Assembly: GCF_009690905.1 (NCBI RefSeq)
Contig: NZ_VOSW01000016.1
Span: 1 to 64,000 of the forward strand
Reading direction: 5' to 3'
Length of the DNA: 64,000 bases
Source: Paraburkholderia madseniana
GTDB lineage: Bacteria; Pseudomonadota; Gammaproteobacteria; Burkholderiales; Burkholderiaceae
Below, one piece after another: positions 44,811 through 54,509 of the stretch; the stretch's first letter is position 1; each line of letters begins with the position of its first letter. Both the position numbers and the translations under genes were made by a program. Below the pieces are notes generated by a model. The model worked only from the letters and a program-made list of their open reading frames with translations, ran no database searches and was not told the DNA's origin.

Positions 44811-45911
44811 ATGGATCATTTGCAGTCGATGCGAGTTTTCGTCAAAGTGGCGGATCTCGGCAGTTTTGCCCGCGCTGCGAGCGCGATGGATATTTCCAAC
44901 GCAGTTGCCACCCGTCACGTTGCCGATCTCGAAGGCCGTCTTGGTACGCGGCTGCTCAATCGCACAACCCGCAGCTTGTCTCTGACCGAATCCGGCCAGG
45001 TTTATCTCGAGCGCGCGCGCCAGATTCTCGACGAACTGGAAGACGTCGAGCAGATGGTGGTCGCGCGCAATCACGAACCCGTCGGCACGCTGCGCATAGT
45101 CGCACCGGTCGTGTTTGGGTTGCATAACCTTGCGCCCGTGCTGCAAACCTACGCGGAGCGCTATCCGAAAGTCATTCCCGATGTCACGCTGGTCGACCGT
45201 CAGGTTGATCTGGTCGAAGAAGGTTTCGACGTCGGTGTGGTGGTCACGCGGCAGATGCGCAGCGCGAGCATTGTCACGCGGCGCTTGACCACCGGTTGCA
45301 TGACGGTATGCGCGACGCCCGCGTATCTGGAAAAGCACGGCACGCCCACGCGTCCCGAGCATCTGCTCGAGCACCCGTGCCTGAGCTTGCCGTCCGAGTA
45401 TTGGGGCGACGAGCGGGTGTTCACGGGTTCGGAGGGCGAAGTGCGCGTGCGGCCGGTCAACGTCATCGTGGCGAACAACACGGAGATGCTGCGGCAGTTC
45501 GCGCTGCTCGGCATGGGCATCGCGATTCTGCCGAGCTACCTGATCGGCCGTGACATGACGCGCGGCAGGCTCGTGCGTTTGCTCGGCGATTTCCGTTTGC
45601 CGCAGGTCGAGATCAACATCGCGTATCCGAGCCGCCGTCACTTGCCGGCGAAGGTGCGTACGTTCATCGATCATCTGGTGGAGCATTTCAGCCAGACGCC
45701 GAACAGTCTGCTCGGTGAACAGTGGATCAAGGACGGGCTTGGCAGGCCCGCCACGTCCGCCGCGCTCGATTCAGCGGATCCCATGCCGCCGGAAGCGTTC
45801 GATGGCGCTGAGCCGCTGTCACGGCTGCTGGATAGCGAGTTGTCGCCGCTGCCGAAGACTTTGGCAAAGACGACGAATCGTCCGCGGCCCACCGCTCTGT
45901 CGCCGCTGTAA
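44811..45911 (+). CDS. LysR family transcriptional regulator
   Basis: 366 residues, about 60 longer than usual. The N-terminal winged HTH is MRVFVKVADLGSFARAASAM with LEGRLGTRLLNRTTRSLSLTE, followed by a normal substrate-binding domain to about residue 300. The last ~65 residues form a low-complexity Ser/Pro/Ala tail not seen in most family members. The gene it controls is not evident: pckG is upstream on the same strand and topB is convergent. Confidence 0.88.
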   Translation: MDHLQSMRVFVKVADLGSFARAASAMDISNAVATRHVADLEGRLGTRLLNRTTRSLSLTESGQVYLERARQILDELEDVEQMVVARNHEPVGTLRIVAPVVFGLHNLAPVLQTYAERYPKVIPDVTLVDRQVDLVEEGFDVGVVVTRQMRSASIVTRRLTTGCMTVCATPAYLEKHGTPTRPEHLLEHPCLSLPSEYWGDERVFTGSEGEVRVRPVNVIVANNTEMLRQFALLGMGIAILPSYLIGRDMTRGRLVRLLGDFRLPQVEINIAYPSRRHLPAKVRTFIDHLVEHFSQTPNSLLGEQWIKDGLGRPATSAALDSADPMPPEAFDGAEPLSRLLDSELSPLPKTLAKTTNRPRPTALSPL

Positions 45912-45967
45912 CTAGTCGGGCGATGGTGCCGGCAGCGCTTGAGGCAAGCGCTGCCGGGCCGACAAAT

Positions 45968-46003
45968 AAAAAGGCGCAGTCACGGAAGTGACTGCGCCTT
46001 TTT
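45968..46003. terminator. Bidirectional intrinsic terminator
   Basis: Perfect 16-bp stem AAAAAGGCGCAGTCAC (45968-45983) with its complement at 45988-46003, loop GGAA, and T-runs at both ends. It lies between the convergent LysR and topB genes and should serve both. Confidence 0.92.
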
Positions 46004-46058
46004 TATCGGCAAGTTCGAAGCTGGCTGGAAGCAGAATACCCTCCAGCCTCCGCCCGAA

Positions 46059-48737
46059 TTACGAGCCCGTCTTGCGTGCTACTGCTTTCTTAGCCGGCGC
46101 CTTCTTGGCAGCGGCGGTCTTTTTCGCAGCCGCCGTCTTCGTAGCGGGCGCTTTCTTCGCTGCGGCCTTTTTGGCGGGCACTGCCTTCACTGCGACCGGT
46201 GCGTCTTCGTCATCAGACTCCGGCGCTGCCTTCGCTGCAGTCTTGGCCGCCGCGGTTTTCGCTGCGGTCTTGGCCGACGGCTCTTTCTTCTCGAATTCGA
46301 AGCCGATCTTGCCGTCGTTCTGCTTGACGAGGAACGCCTTGAAGTTGCGGCCGGTGCGCGACGACTTGAAGTTCGTCAGCAGGTCGGTGCGTCCTTCCTC
46401 GAGCAACTTTGACATCTGGTCTCGGGCGATTTCCTGCTGCAGAATCACCTTGCCCGAGCGGAAGTCACAAGTCTTCGGATTCGCAACCGAGTTCTCGCAG
46501 ACATAGCTCATGCCGTGTTCGAACACACGGCCCTTGCACTTCGGGCACGCGCCGACTGCCTCTTGATCGGAGAAGTCAGGCGGTTCACCGTCTTCGCCGC
46601 CGGAGTCCTGACCGAAGTCGAACTCGAGCTTGTAGTTCTTGATCTCGTCATCGAGTGAGAGCTTGAGGATCGCGGAGAACGGGCGGCCCATCTTGCTGCG
46701 GAAACCCGACAGCGGTCCGATCGTCTTGTTCTGCAGCAACTCTTCAACTTCCGGGATTTCGAACTGGCGGCCGCCCGGAATCTTCGAGATCGAAAACTCG
46801 CACTTCGAGCATGCGAAGCGCCGGTAGTTTTCCTTCACCTGACCGCCGCAATTCGGACACGGCGTTTGCAACGTCGCGTAATCACCTGGGATCGTGTCGG
46901 AATCGTATTCCTTCGCGCGCTTGACGATGGTTTGCGTCATGCGGGCGATTTCCTGCATGAACGCGTCGCGCGGCAGGTTGCCACGCTCCATTTGCGAGAG
47001 CTTGTATTCCCACTCGCCGGTCAATTCCGGCGCGGTCAGTTCCTTCACGCCGAGACCGCGCAGCAGCGTCATCAACTGGAATGCTTTGGCGGTCGGAATC
47101 AGATCGCGGCCTTCGCGGATCAGATACTTTTCGCCGAGCAGCCCTTCGATGATGGCGGCGCGCGTGGCCGGCGTGCCGAGCCCCTTGGCCGCCATGGCTT
47201 CGCGCAATTCGTCGTCTTCGACCAGTTTGCCCGCGCCTTCCATGGCCGACAGCAAGGTCGCTTCGTTGTAGCGTGCGGGCGGTTTCGTCACCAGTTGCTG
47301 GGCGGCGATCTTGTCCGTCTTGACCTTCTCGTCCTTCTGCACCGGCACGAGGTTCGCGTCTTCGCCGCTGATTTCGCGGCCATAGACCTGCAACCAGCCC
47401 GGTTCGACCAGCACCTTGCCTTCAGTCTTGAAGTGATGGCCGACCACTTCCGTGATCCGCGTCGTCACTCGATATTCAGCGGCCGGGAAGAACACCGACA
47501 GGAAGCGCTTCACGACCAGGTCGTAGAGCTTCTGTTCCGGCTCGGACAGATTCTTCGGCGCCTGCGCCGTCGGGATGATTGCGAAGTGGTCGCTGATCTT
47601 CGAGTTATCGAAGATGCGCTTGTTCGGCTTCACCCAACCCTTGTCGAGCACCTGCTTGGCGTACGGGAGATAGTTGTTGCTCTCCTTGAGCATGCCAAGC
47701 GTTTCCTTGACCGTATCCATATAGTCTTCCGGCAACGCGCGCGCGTCGGTCCGGGGATAGGTCAGCACCTTGTGCTTTTCGTACAACGCCTGAGCGAGGC
47801 CCAACGTGTTCTTCGCCGAGAAGCCGAAGCGGCCGTTGGCCTCACGCTGCAAGCTGGTCAGGTCAAACAGCGCCGGCGACAGTTGCGTGGACGGCTTTGA
47901 TTCTTCGGTTACCTTGCCGATCTGGCCGCGGCAGGCGGCGACGATCGTTTCGGCCGCGGGCAGTGCCCACAGGCGCGAATCGCGTTTTTCCGGATCGAAC
48001 TCGTCGCGCTTGAATTGCGGATCGAACCAGCGGCCTTCGTAGAAACCGGCCGCGCAGACGAACTCCGCCTTCACTTCCCAATAATCGCGCGGCACGAAGC
48101 GGCGAATCTTTTCTTCGCGCTCGACAACGATCGACAGCGTCGGCGTCTGCACCCGCCCGACCGTGGTCAGGAAGAAGCCGCCGCCCTTGCTGTTGAACGC
48201 CGTCATGGCGCGCGTGCCGTTGATGCCGACCAGCCAGTCCGCTTCCGAGCGGCAGCGCGCCGCATCCGCGAGCGGCTGCATTTCTTCGTCGCTACGCAGA
48301 CGCGCAAAGCCGTCACGGATCGAGCCGGCTGTCATCGACTGAAGCCACAGGCGCTGTACCGGTTGCTTGGCTTTCGCGTGCTGCGCGATCAGGCGGAAAA
48401 TCAGCTCGCCCTCGCGCCCAGCGTCACATGCGTTGATCAGACGATCGACGTCTTTACGCTTGAGCAGCTTGGTCAGCACCTTCAGGCGCGACTCGCTCTT
48501 GGCGATCGGATTCAGATCGAAGTGCGGCGGAATGACGGGCAGGTTGGCGAAACTCCACTTGCCGCGTTTGACTTCATAGTCTTCGGGCGCGGCGATTTCC
48601 AGCAAGTGGCCGACTGCCGAGGAAAGGACGTAGTCGTCGCTTTCGTAGTATTCGTCATGCTTGGTAAAGCCGCCCAAAGCGCGCGCGATGTCGTTCGCGA
48701 CGGAAGGCTTTTCGGCGATGATCAGTGCTTTGGACAT
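46059..48737 (-). CDS. topB: DNA topoisomerase III with Lys/Ala-rich tail
   Basis: An 892-residue type IA topoisomerase. The Toprim domain has ALIIAEKPSVANDIARAL and NACDAGREGELIFRLI. The catalytic Tyr is in LTYPRTDAR (~329), and a PTPTLSIVVEREEKI-type segment precedes it. Then come two zinc-ribbon/repair C-terminal repeats with CPNCGG and CPKCKG. The last ~80 residues are a histone-H1-like tail built of AAKK/PAKK repeats. It relaxes and decatenates single-stranded regions. It is convergent with LysR; the thioredoxin-like gene lies upstream on the same strand. Confidence 0.95.
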   Translation of the reverse strand: MSKALIIAEKPSVANDIARALGGFTKHDEYYESDDYVLSSAVGHLLEIAAPEDYEVKRGKWSFANLPVIPPHFDLNPIAKSESRLKVLTKLLKRKDVDRLINACDAGREGELIFRLIAQHAKAKQPVQRLWLQSMTAGSIRDGFARLRSDEEMQPLADAARCRSEADWLVGINGTRAMTAFNSKGGGFFLTTVGRVQTPTLSIVVEREEKIRRFVPRDYWEVKAEFVCAAGFYEGRWFDPQFKRDEFDPEKRDSRLWALPAAETIVAACRGQIGKVTEESKPSTQLSPALFDLTSLQREANGRFGFSAKNTLGLAQALYEKHKVLTYPRTDARALPEDYMDTVKETLGMLKESNNYLPYAKQVLDKGWVKPNKRIFDNSKISDHFAIIPTAQAPKNLSEPEQKLYDLVVKRFLSVFFPAAEYRVTTRITEVVGHHFKTEGKVLVEPGWLQVYGREISGEDANLVPVQKDEKVKTDKIAAQQLVTKPPARYNEATLLSAMEGAGKLVEDDELREAMAAKGLGTPATRAAIIEGLLGEKYLIREGRDLIPTAKAFQLMTLLRGLGVKELTAPELTGEWEYKLSQMERGNLPRDAFMQEIARMTQTIVKRAKEYDSDTIPGDYATLQTPCPNCGGQVKENYRRFACSKCEFSISKIPGGRQFEIPEVEELLQNKTIGPLSGFRSKMGRPFSAILKLSLDDEIKNYKLEFDFGQDSGGEDGEPPDFSDQEAVGACPKCKGRVFEHGMSYVCENSVANPKTCDFRSGKVILQQEIARDQMSKLLEEGRTDLLTNFKSSRTGRNFKAFLVKQNDGKIGFEFEKKEPSAKTAAKTAAAKTAAKAAPESDDEDAPVAVKAVPAKKAAAKKAPATKTAAAKKTAAAKKAPAKKAVARKTGS

Positions 48738-48986
48738 GACTCGATGTGAGGTTGGTAGATCCGGGTTGATGGCCTTGAGTGCGCATTTATTAGCGCGACC
48801 CTCGTTTGCGACCTTTGCGACCCAATAACGACCGCTTTATAGCACACGGCGCCAGCGCGGCGTGTCAAGTGCCATAAAAAGCGCGCCATGATAATTGCGC
48901 GCTCAGTAACTGGGCAAGCTGCGGAAAACGCGCTGTGTGTCGCTCGCAACGCCCGTGCCACAAGGTTCAGCGGCCGGCGCCCACAT

Positions 48987-49364
48987 TCACGCGACGGCGA
49001 GCGCGGGCCGCAGTTTGGGCGCGCCGCTGACGCCGGGCACGGCCGTCAGATCGGACAACATCCGCTCCACAATCGCCGCCTGCGGCAAAACCGTGCCAAA
49101 AAAACGTGTCGTTACTGAGTCTTCGATCAGGATGGTCGGGAAATTTTCGACATCCAGATCGTCGAAGCGGTCCGCATGGGTTTCGATGTCGATCCATGCG
49201 AAACAGATCTCCGGATGCTTATCGGCCAGCCGGTCGAAGGCGTCCCGATACTCACGACAGGTTCCGCACCACTCCGCGCACAGGCAGGCCACGAACAGCG
49301 TGTCGGGTTCGTTGACGCGCTCGGCGATCCGGTCTTGGTCGGTGTCGAGATTCAGCGCGGGCAT
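48987..49364 (-). CDS. Thioredoxin-like protein
   Basis: About 125 residues with a thioredoxin fold. The redox motif is AEWCGTCREY (CGTC, differing from the CGPC of canonical thioredoxin), and the cis-Pro lies in ENFPTILIED. No signal peptide is seen, so it is cytosolic. Exact partner unknown. ATG 49364 has AAGGAA upstream; 24 upstream codons of the frame are not used. Confidence 0.85.
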   Translation of the reverse strand: MPALNLDTDQDRIAERVNEPDTLFVACLCAEWCGTCREYRDAFDRLADKHPEICFAWIDIETHADRFDDLDVENFPTILIEDSVTTRFFGTVLPQAAIVERMLSDLTAVPGVSGAPKLRPALAVA

Positions 49365-49453
49365 GGTGGTTCCTTGCGTACTTTTGTCAGGTGCTTTGGC
49401 GCGAATGTAGCATGGCCGATCCCGAATGGTGGTCAACCCTGGTCGATGCGGGG

Positions 49454-50716
49454 TCAGCCGTGGGTGGCTCGCGTGAAGCGGCCGCCGGGCAGCGCGGTCA
49501 CCTGGCCGGCGAGTTCGAGCTGCAGCAGCGTGTTTTGCAATGCCGCGTCCCCCATCTCGGTGCGGGTGGCAAGAATTTCAAGCGTGGCGGGGGCGTGACC
49601 GAGTGCGTCGAGGAGTTGCAACGCCTCTGCGCTCATGGCCGGCGGGGCCGCGGATGCTGCCGGCGCAGCCGTCAATTCCGGCTGAGTCGCGGCTGAGGCT
49701 GGCGCGGCTGCCGAATCCGGTTGATCTGCCACCGACGCCAGCCCCGTTGAGGAATTTCGCCAGCCCGCCTCGCCGTCCCAAAGAACGGCTTGCCCGCTGG
49801 CGGCCTTCGTTGCCACGGGCCTCGAGACGCCCAGTTCCTCCAACACCTCATCGGGCGTTTCCACCAGCTTGGCGCCCTGCTTGATGATCCGATGACAACC
49901 GCGCGACAACGGCGCATGGATCGAGCCGGGCAACGCGAAGATATCGCGCCCCATTTCATTGGCGAGCCGCGCCGTGATCAGCGAGCCCGAGCGCATGGCG
50001 GCCTCGACGATCACAACCCCGCTGACGAGGCCGGCGATCAAGCGGTTACGCTGTGGAAAATTGGCGGCGCGTGCCGGTGTGCCGAGCGGCCATTCCGACA
50101 GGATCGCGCCTTGCATTGCAATCTGCCGCGCAAGTGCATGATGCGCGGCCGGATACACGAGGTCCGCGCCGGTGCCGATTACGGCCACCGTGCTACCGAC
50201 GCCTTCCAGGCCGCCCCGATGCGCGGCACCGTCGATGCCCAGCGCGAGCCCCGATACGATCGTGACACCGGCCTGCGAAAGCTCGCGCGCGAAGCGCTCC
50301 GCGTCTTCAGCGCCTTGCGGTGTCGCGCTGCGGCTGCCCACCAGGGCGACCGCCCTCGTATGCAGCAGATCCAGCCGGCCCTTTATATATAGTAGTGGCG
50401 GCGGATCGGGCATGGTCAGCAGCGCGGGCGGGTAGGCGGGATCGTCGAGTGTCACCACGTGGTTGCCGGGCAGCTCGCGCCATGCGATCACCGCGTCGAG
50501 TTGCGCATCGAAATCTGGGCTGCACGGCGCCAGCACGGCGCGCGCCGCAGCCTCGCCCGCGATCTCGGCAAGTGCCTCGGGCGATTGATTGAAGATCGCT
50601 TCCGGCAGTCCGAAAGCGCCCAGCAGTAGGCGCAGGGCAGCGGGCTTCAGCCCCGGTGCGAGCGAAAGCCGCAGCCACGCGGCGAGTTCAATATCGGTTG
50701 CGGGCAAGGTATGCAT
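49454..50716 (-). CDS. dprA: DNA processing protein DprA
   Basis: 420 residues. The Rossmann-like DprA core has ALVGSRSATPQGAEDAERFA, VSGLALGIDGAAHRGGL, the FPQRNRLIAGL segment and LITARLANEMGRDIFALPG. The N-terminus has a short helical SAM-like region. The C-terminal part has a long Ala/Pro-rich linker (about residues 305-365) before a winged-helix DML1-type end. It loads RecA on incoming single-stranded DNA during natural transformation. Divergent from def, as is usual in beta-proteobacteria. Confidence 0.93.
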   Translation of the reverse strand: MHTLPATDIELAAWLRLSLAPGLKPAALRLLLGAFGLPEAIFNQSPEALAEIAGEAAARAVLAPCSPDFDAQLDAVIAWRELPGNHVVTLDDPAYPPALLTMPDPPPLLYIKGRLDLLHTRAVALVGSRSATPQGAEDAERFARELSQAGVTIVSGLALGIDGAAHRGGLEGVGSTVAVIGTGADLVYPAAHHALARQIAMQGAILSEWPLGTPARAANFPQRNRLIAGLVSGVVIVEAAMRSGSLITARLANEMGRDIFALPGSIHAPLSRGCHRIIKQGAKLVETPDEVLEELGVSRPVATKAASGQAVLWDGEAGWRNSSTGLASVADQPDSAAAPASAATQPELTAAPAASAAPPAMSAEALQLLDALGHAPATLEILATRTEMGDAALQNTLLQLELAGQVTALPGGRFTRATHG

Positions 50717-50959
50717 TGAGAGTCGATCCTCTTACGGAGCCAGCGGGCAGGCGGGCGCCATGCTAAAATTTTCATCATCCGAAATAACTGCAGCGCCGCG
50801 CCCACCCGCGCGGGCTCGTCGTTTGGCGCACGTGGCGCGTTGAATCGAACCGGTTCGACAGCCTCTATCCTCTGCGTAACGCGATGTGCCCACAACCTGG
50901 CCGAATGGCCAACGCTAGCCTTCCACCGGCAGCGGCGCCGAAAAAACACACTCAAGATC

Positions 50960-51463
50960 ATGGCTTTACTGAACATTCTCAATTACCCGGACAAGCGGTT
51001 GCACAAGATTGCGAAGCCGGTCGAAGCGGTCAACGACCGCATCCGCCGGCTCGTCGCCGACATGGCCGAAACGATGTATGGCGCGCCCGGCGTCGGCCTC
51101 GCGGCGACCCAGGTGGACGTGCATGAACGCGTGATCGTGATCGACGTGTCGGAAACGCACGACGAGCTGCTCGCCTTCATCAATCCGGAAATCATCTGGT
51201 CGAGCGACGAGAAGAAGTTGTCGGAAGAGGGCTGCCTCTCGGTACCGGGCATTTACGACAACGTCGAGCGCGCCGAGAAAGTGCGCGTGCGGGCGCTGAA
51301 CGAGAAGGGCGAAACCTTCGAGCTGGATTGCGAAGGCTTGCTGGCCGTGTGCATCCAGCACGAAATGGATCACCTGATGGGCCGCGTGTTCGTCGAGTAC
51401 CTGTCGTCGCTCAAGCAGACGCGCATCAAGAGCAAGATGAAGAAGCTCGCCCACGCGATGTAA
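50960..51463 (+). CDS. def: Peptide deformylase
   Basis: 167 residues. All three catalytic motifs are present: GVGLAATQ (motif I), EEGCLSVPG (motif II) and the metal-binding QHEMDHLMG (motif III, HExxH). It removes the N-formyl group from nascent proteins, co-translationally at the ribosome exit. It is the first gene of the def-fmt pair; fmt starts 30 nt later. ATG 50960 gives the usual start [11 protein letters not shown]; the frame opens earlier at 50840. Confidence 0.97.
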   Translation: MALLNILNYPDKRLHKIAKPVEAVNDRIRRLVADMAETMYGAPGVGLAATQVDVHERVIVIDVSETHDELLAFINPEIIWSSDEKKLSEEGCLSVPGIYDNVERAEKVRVRALNEKGETFELDCEGLLAVCIQHEMDHLMGRVFVEYLSSLKQTRIKSKMKKLAHAM

Positions 51464-51493
51464 CGCGCGTCCACCTCGCCTACTGCCCCCTTC

Positions 51494-52480
51494 ATGAGTC
51501 ATTCGTTGCGCGTCATCTTTGCCGGTACGCCGGAGTTCGCCGCGGCCGCGCTTGCCGCGATTCACAGCGCCGGTTTTCCGGTGCCGCTCGTGCTGACTCA
51601 GCCCGACCGGCCCGCGGGACGCGGGATGAAATTGCAGGCGAGTCCGGTCAAACGCTACGCGCAGGAACACGGGCTTGCTGTGGCGCAGCCGCCTTCGCTG
51701 CGCCGCGCCGGCAAATATCCGGCCGAGGCCACCGCCGCGATCGATCAACTGCGCGCCACGCCGCACGACGTGATGGTGGTGGCCGCATATGGTCTGATCC
51801 TGCCTCAGGAAGTGCTCGATATTCCGCCGCTGGGTTGCATCAACATTCACGGGTCGCTGTTGCCGCGCTGGCGCGGCGCCGCGCCGATCCACCGTGCGAT
51901 CGAGGCGGGCGACACGGAAACCGGTATCACGCTGATGCAGATGGACGTCGGCCTCGATACCGGCGCGATGATTTCCGAAGTGCGCACACCGATTTCCGCC
52001 GACGACACGACGGCCACGCTCCACGACCGCCTCGCACAGGACGGCGCGAAGCTGATCGTCGAAGCACTGATCGAACTCGAGCGTAGCGGCAAGCTGGCGG
52101 CAACGCCGCAACCCGCGGACGGCGTGACTTACGCGGAAAAGATCGGCAAGCACGAGGCTGCATTCGACTGGCGTAAGCCGGCCGCGGTCCTTGCGCGTCA
52201 GGTGCGCGCGTTCGACCCGTTCCCCGGCGGCGTGGGCACGCTGGAAGACGGTACGTCGATCAAGATCTGGGCGGCGGTCCCGGTCGAGGCGCAAGGCGAC
52301 ACAGCGCCCGGCACGATCGCCGACGTTTCTCCGGAAGGCGTCGTGGTTGCCTGTGGCGAAGGCGCCCTGCGTCTCACGCAATTGCAAAAACCCGGCGGCA
52401 AGCGCTTGCCGGTGCGCGAATTCCTGGCCGGCGCCACGTTGGCCGCGGGTCAGCGTTTCCAGCTTCCCGAAACAAAATAA
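51494..52480 (+). CDS. fmt: Methionyl-tRNA formyltransferase
   Basis: 328 residues, normal length. [15 protein letters not shown] at the N-terminus and [20 protein letters not shown] with the catalytic His are diagnostic, followed by an OB-like C-terminal domain (from ~210). It formylates initiator Met-tRNA using 10-formyl-THF. It forms an operon with def. A stem-loop is found 15 nt after the stop. Confidence 0.96.
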   Translation: MSHSLRVIFAGTPEFAAAALAAIHSAGFPVPLVLTQPDRPAGRGMKLQASPVKRYAQEHGLAVAQPPSLRRAGKYPAEATAAIDQLRATPHDVMVVAAYGLILPQEVLDIPPLGCINIHGSLLPRWRGAAPIHRAIEAGDTETGITLMQMDVGLDTGAMISEVRTPISADDTTATLHDRLAQDGAKLIVEALIELERSGKLAATPQPADGVTYAEKIGKHEAAFDWRKPAAVLARQVRAFDPFPGGVGTLEDGTSIKIWAAVPVEAQGDTAPGTIADVSPEGVVVACGEGALRLTQLQKPGGKRLPVREFLAGATLAAGQRFQLPETK

Positions 52481-52495
52481 CCGCCTTGCGCATAG

Positions 52496-52527
52496 CTTGA
52501 ACATCGTCCATTCGGCCGATGTTCAAG
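52496..52527 (+). terminator. Possible terminator stem-loop after fmt
   Basis: Perfect 11-bp stem CTTGAACATCG (52496-52506) and CGATGTTCAAG (52517-52527) with a 10-nt loop. No T-run follows, so termination is uncertain; it may protect the 3' end. Confidence 0.4.
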
Positions 52528-52593
52528 AGCCCCGCTGCAAGTCTGCAGCGCGTTAGAATCCTCTATGCAACAGCCCGCGTTTAGAGGATCTCC

Positions 52594-53235
52594 ATGTTTG
52601 GCATCACCCATTTCGAGTTTTTCGTCGTCGCGGTCTTTCTGCTGAATGTGACGCCCGGTCCCGATACGGCTTACATCGTCGGGCGCAGCGTCGCACAGGG
52701 TCGTGGCGCAGGGCTGATGTCCGCGCTCGGCATCTCCGCCGGTTGCTGCGTTCATTCGCTTGCCTGCGCGTTCGGCCTGACGGCGCTGCTGGCCGCTTCG
52801 GCCACCGCATTCACCGTTATCAAGTTCGTCGGTGCTATTTATCTGATGTATCTCGGCCTGCGCCTGATTTTCGCGAAGCCGGCGGCAGACCAGGCGCTGG
52901 GTGAAGCGCGCGCGGCCGGCGCGCCGAAATCATTGCGTCAGTTGTTCCTGCAAGGCTTCTGGACCAATGTGCTGAATCCCAAGGTCGTGCTGTTCTTCGT
53001 GTCGTTCTTTCTGCAATTCGTCACAACGGGCAGCGACCATAAAGCGCTGGCGTTCCTCACGCTCGGCGGAGTGTTCGTCGTGATGAGCATGATCTGGAAC
53101 AGTTTTGTCGCGTGGGTTGCCGGCAGCGTGACCCAGCGCTTCTCCGGCCAGCCGTTGATGAAGCGGTGGCTGGACCGCGGCGTCGGCAGCGCATTCGTCG
53201 GCTTGGGCATCAAGCTCGCCACCGCATCAAGATGA
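52594..53235 (+). CDS. LysE family exporter (RhtB type)
   Basis: 213 residues with about six helices. The family signature is NVTPGPDTAYIVGRSVAQG; FWTNVLNPKVVLFFVSFFLQF has the conserved N-P-K. Its place between fmt and htpX is conserved in Burkholderia (recollection). It probably exports an amino acid or homoserine-type compound; substrate unknown. Confidence 0.9.
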   Translation: MFGITHFEFFVVAVFLLNVTPGPDTAYIVGRSVAQGRGAGLMSALGISAGCCVHSLACAFGLTALLAASATAFTVIKFVGAIYLMYLGLRLIFAKPAADQALGEARAAGAPKSLRQLFLQGFWTNVLNPKVVLFFVSFFLQFVTTGSDHKALAFLTLGGVFVVMSMIWNSFVAWVAGSVTQRFSGQPLMKRWLDRGVGSAFVGLGIKLATASR

Positions 53236-53338
53236 TTGAATTTTCCTCACGCGTCCATATCTAACATTTCGCTTACAATCAGCCGCCGCGATCACGCGGC
53301 GCAGATATGAACCCGCGTTAGGGCAAGGAGTAGCAGAC

Positions 53339-54196
53339 ATGTTCAATTGGGTCAAAACCGCGATGTTGATGGCCGCGATCACGGCCCTTTTCATCGTGAT
53401 CGGCGGGATGATCGGCGGGTCGCGCGGCATGACGATCGCGCTCGTGATCGCCCTTGGGATGAATTTCTTTTCGTACTGGTTCTCGGACAAGATGGTCCTG
53501 CGCATGTACAACGCGCAGGAAGTCGACGAAAACAGTGCGCCGCAGTTCTATCGCATGGTGCGCGAGCTTTCCACGCGTGCCGGCCTGCCGATGCCGCGCG
53601 TCTACCTGATCAACGAAGACGCGCCGAACGCGTTTGCTACCGGCCGCAATCCGGAGCATGCGGCTGTCGCCGCCACCACGGGCATCCTGCGCGTGTTGTC
53701 TGAGCGCGAAATGCGCGGCGTGATGGCGCACGAACTGGCGCACGTGAAGCACCGCGACATTCTGATCTCCACGGTTTCGGCGACGATGGCCGGCGCCATT
53801 TCTGCACTGGCGAACTTCGCGATGTTCTTCGGCAGCCGCGACGAAAACGGCCGTCCGACGAACCCGATCGCTGGCATCGCTGTCGCGTTGCTCGCGCCGA
53901 TCGCCGGCGCGCTGATTCAGATGGCGATTTCGCGTGCGCGTGAATTCGAAGCGGACCGCGGCGGCGCGCAGATTTCCGGCGATCCGCAGGCGCTCGCCTC
54001 GGCGCTCGACAAGATCCATCGCTACGCGAGCGGCATTCCGTTCCCCACGGCCGAGCAGCATCCGGCCACCGCACAGATGATGATCATGAATCCGCTGGCG
54101 GGCGGCGGCATCGCGAATCTGTTCTCGACGCACCCGGCCACCGAGGAACGCATCGCGCGTTTGATGGAAATGGCGCGCACGGGGCGCTTCGAGTAA
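53339..54196 (+). CDS. htpX: Membrane zinc metalloprotease HtpX
   Basis: 285 residues. Two N-terminal helices (~7-23, ~30-50), the catalytic [11 protein letters not shown] (HExxH at ~131-135) and two further helices (~145-190), then the third zinc ligand in [11 protein letters not shown]. HtpX degrades misfolded inner-membrane proteins and works with FtsH. Followed by a short tandem repeat and a terminator. Confidence 0.95.
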   Translation: MFNWVKTAMLMAAITALFIVIGGMIGGSRGMTIALVIALGMNFFSYWFSDKMVLRMYNAQEVDENSAPQFYRMVRELSTRAGLPMPRVYLINEDAPNAFATGRNPEHAAVAATTGILRVLSEREMRGVMAHELAHVKHRDILISTVSATMAGAISALANFAMFFGSRDENGRPTNPIAGIAVALLAPIAGALIQMAISRAREFEADRGGAQISGDPQALASALDKIHRYASGIPFPTAEQHPATAQMMIMNPLAGGGIANLFSTHPATEERIARLMEMARTGRFE

Positions 54197-54205
54197 CGGT
54201 GCGCT

Positions 54206-54245
54206 GATCCGGCGATCCGGCGATCCGGCGATCCGGCGATCCGGC
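54206..54245. repeat. Five tandem copies of GATCCGGC
   Basis: The 8-mer GATCCGGC is repeated exactly five times without interruption (54206-54245) directly after the htpX stop. A slippage-prone array whose copy number may vary between strains. It lies outside coding sequence. Confidence 0.85.
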
Positions 54246-54251
54246 GTGACG

Positions 54252-54279
54252 AAAGGCGAGTCTGCGGGCTCGCCTTTTT
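54252..54279 (+). terminator. Terminator of htpX
   Basis: AAAGGCGAG (54252-54260) pairs with CTCGCCTTT (54269-54277), 8-nt loop, followed by TT. A good intrinsic terminator. Confidence 0.8.
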
Positions 54280-54509
54280 GCTTAAGCGGCCGGACCGCGG
54301 ATTAGTAGCGGCACGATCTGATGCGGCCAATGCGGAGCACTTTCGCTCCGGGCGCAGCGTCGCTTGCCCTCCGCTGCGAGGCCTTGCCCTATTGCTCGCG
54401 CCTCGGCTGGCGCGGCTACGCGCCACCCTCGGCGGCCTTCGCCCCGCGCCACGCTACAATGTGTGCTGTTTGCGCCGCGCGTACCGCCCGGCCTGCCTTT
54501 GCCTTTTTC

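Larger units (their letters stand above)
54197..54509. other. Intergenic region between htpX and rsmB
   Basis: Holds the 8-mer tandem repeat, the htpX terminator (54252-54279) and the rsmB promoter region. The rsmB frame is open from 54321, but that part lacks conservation and is treated as noncoding. Confidence 0.5.
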
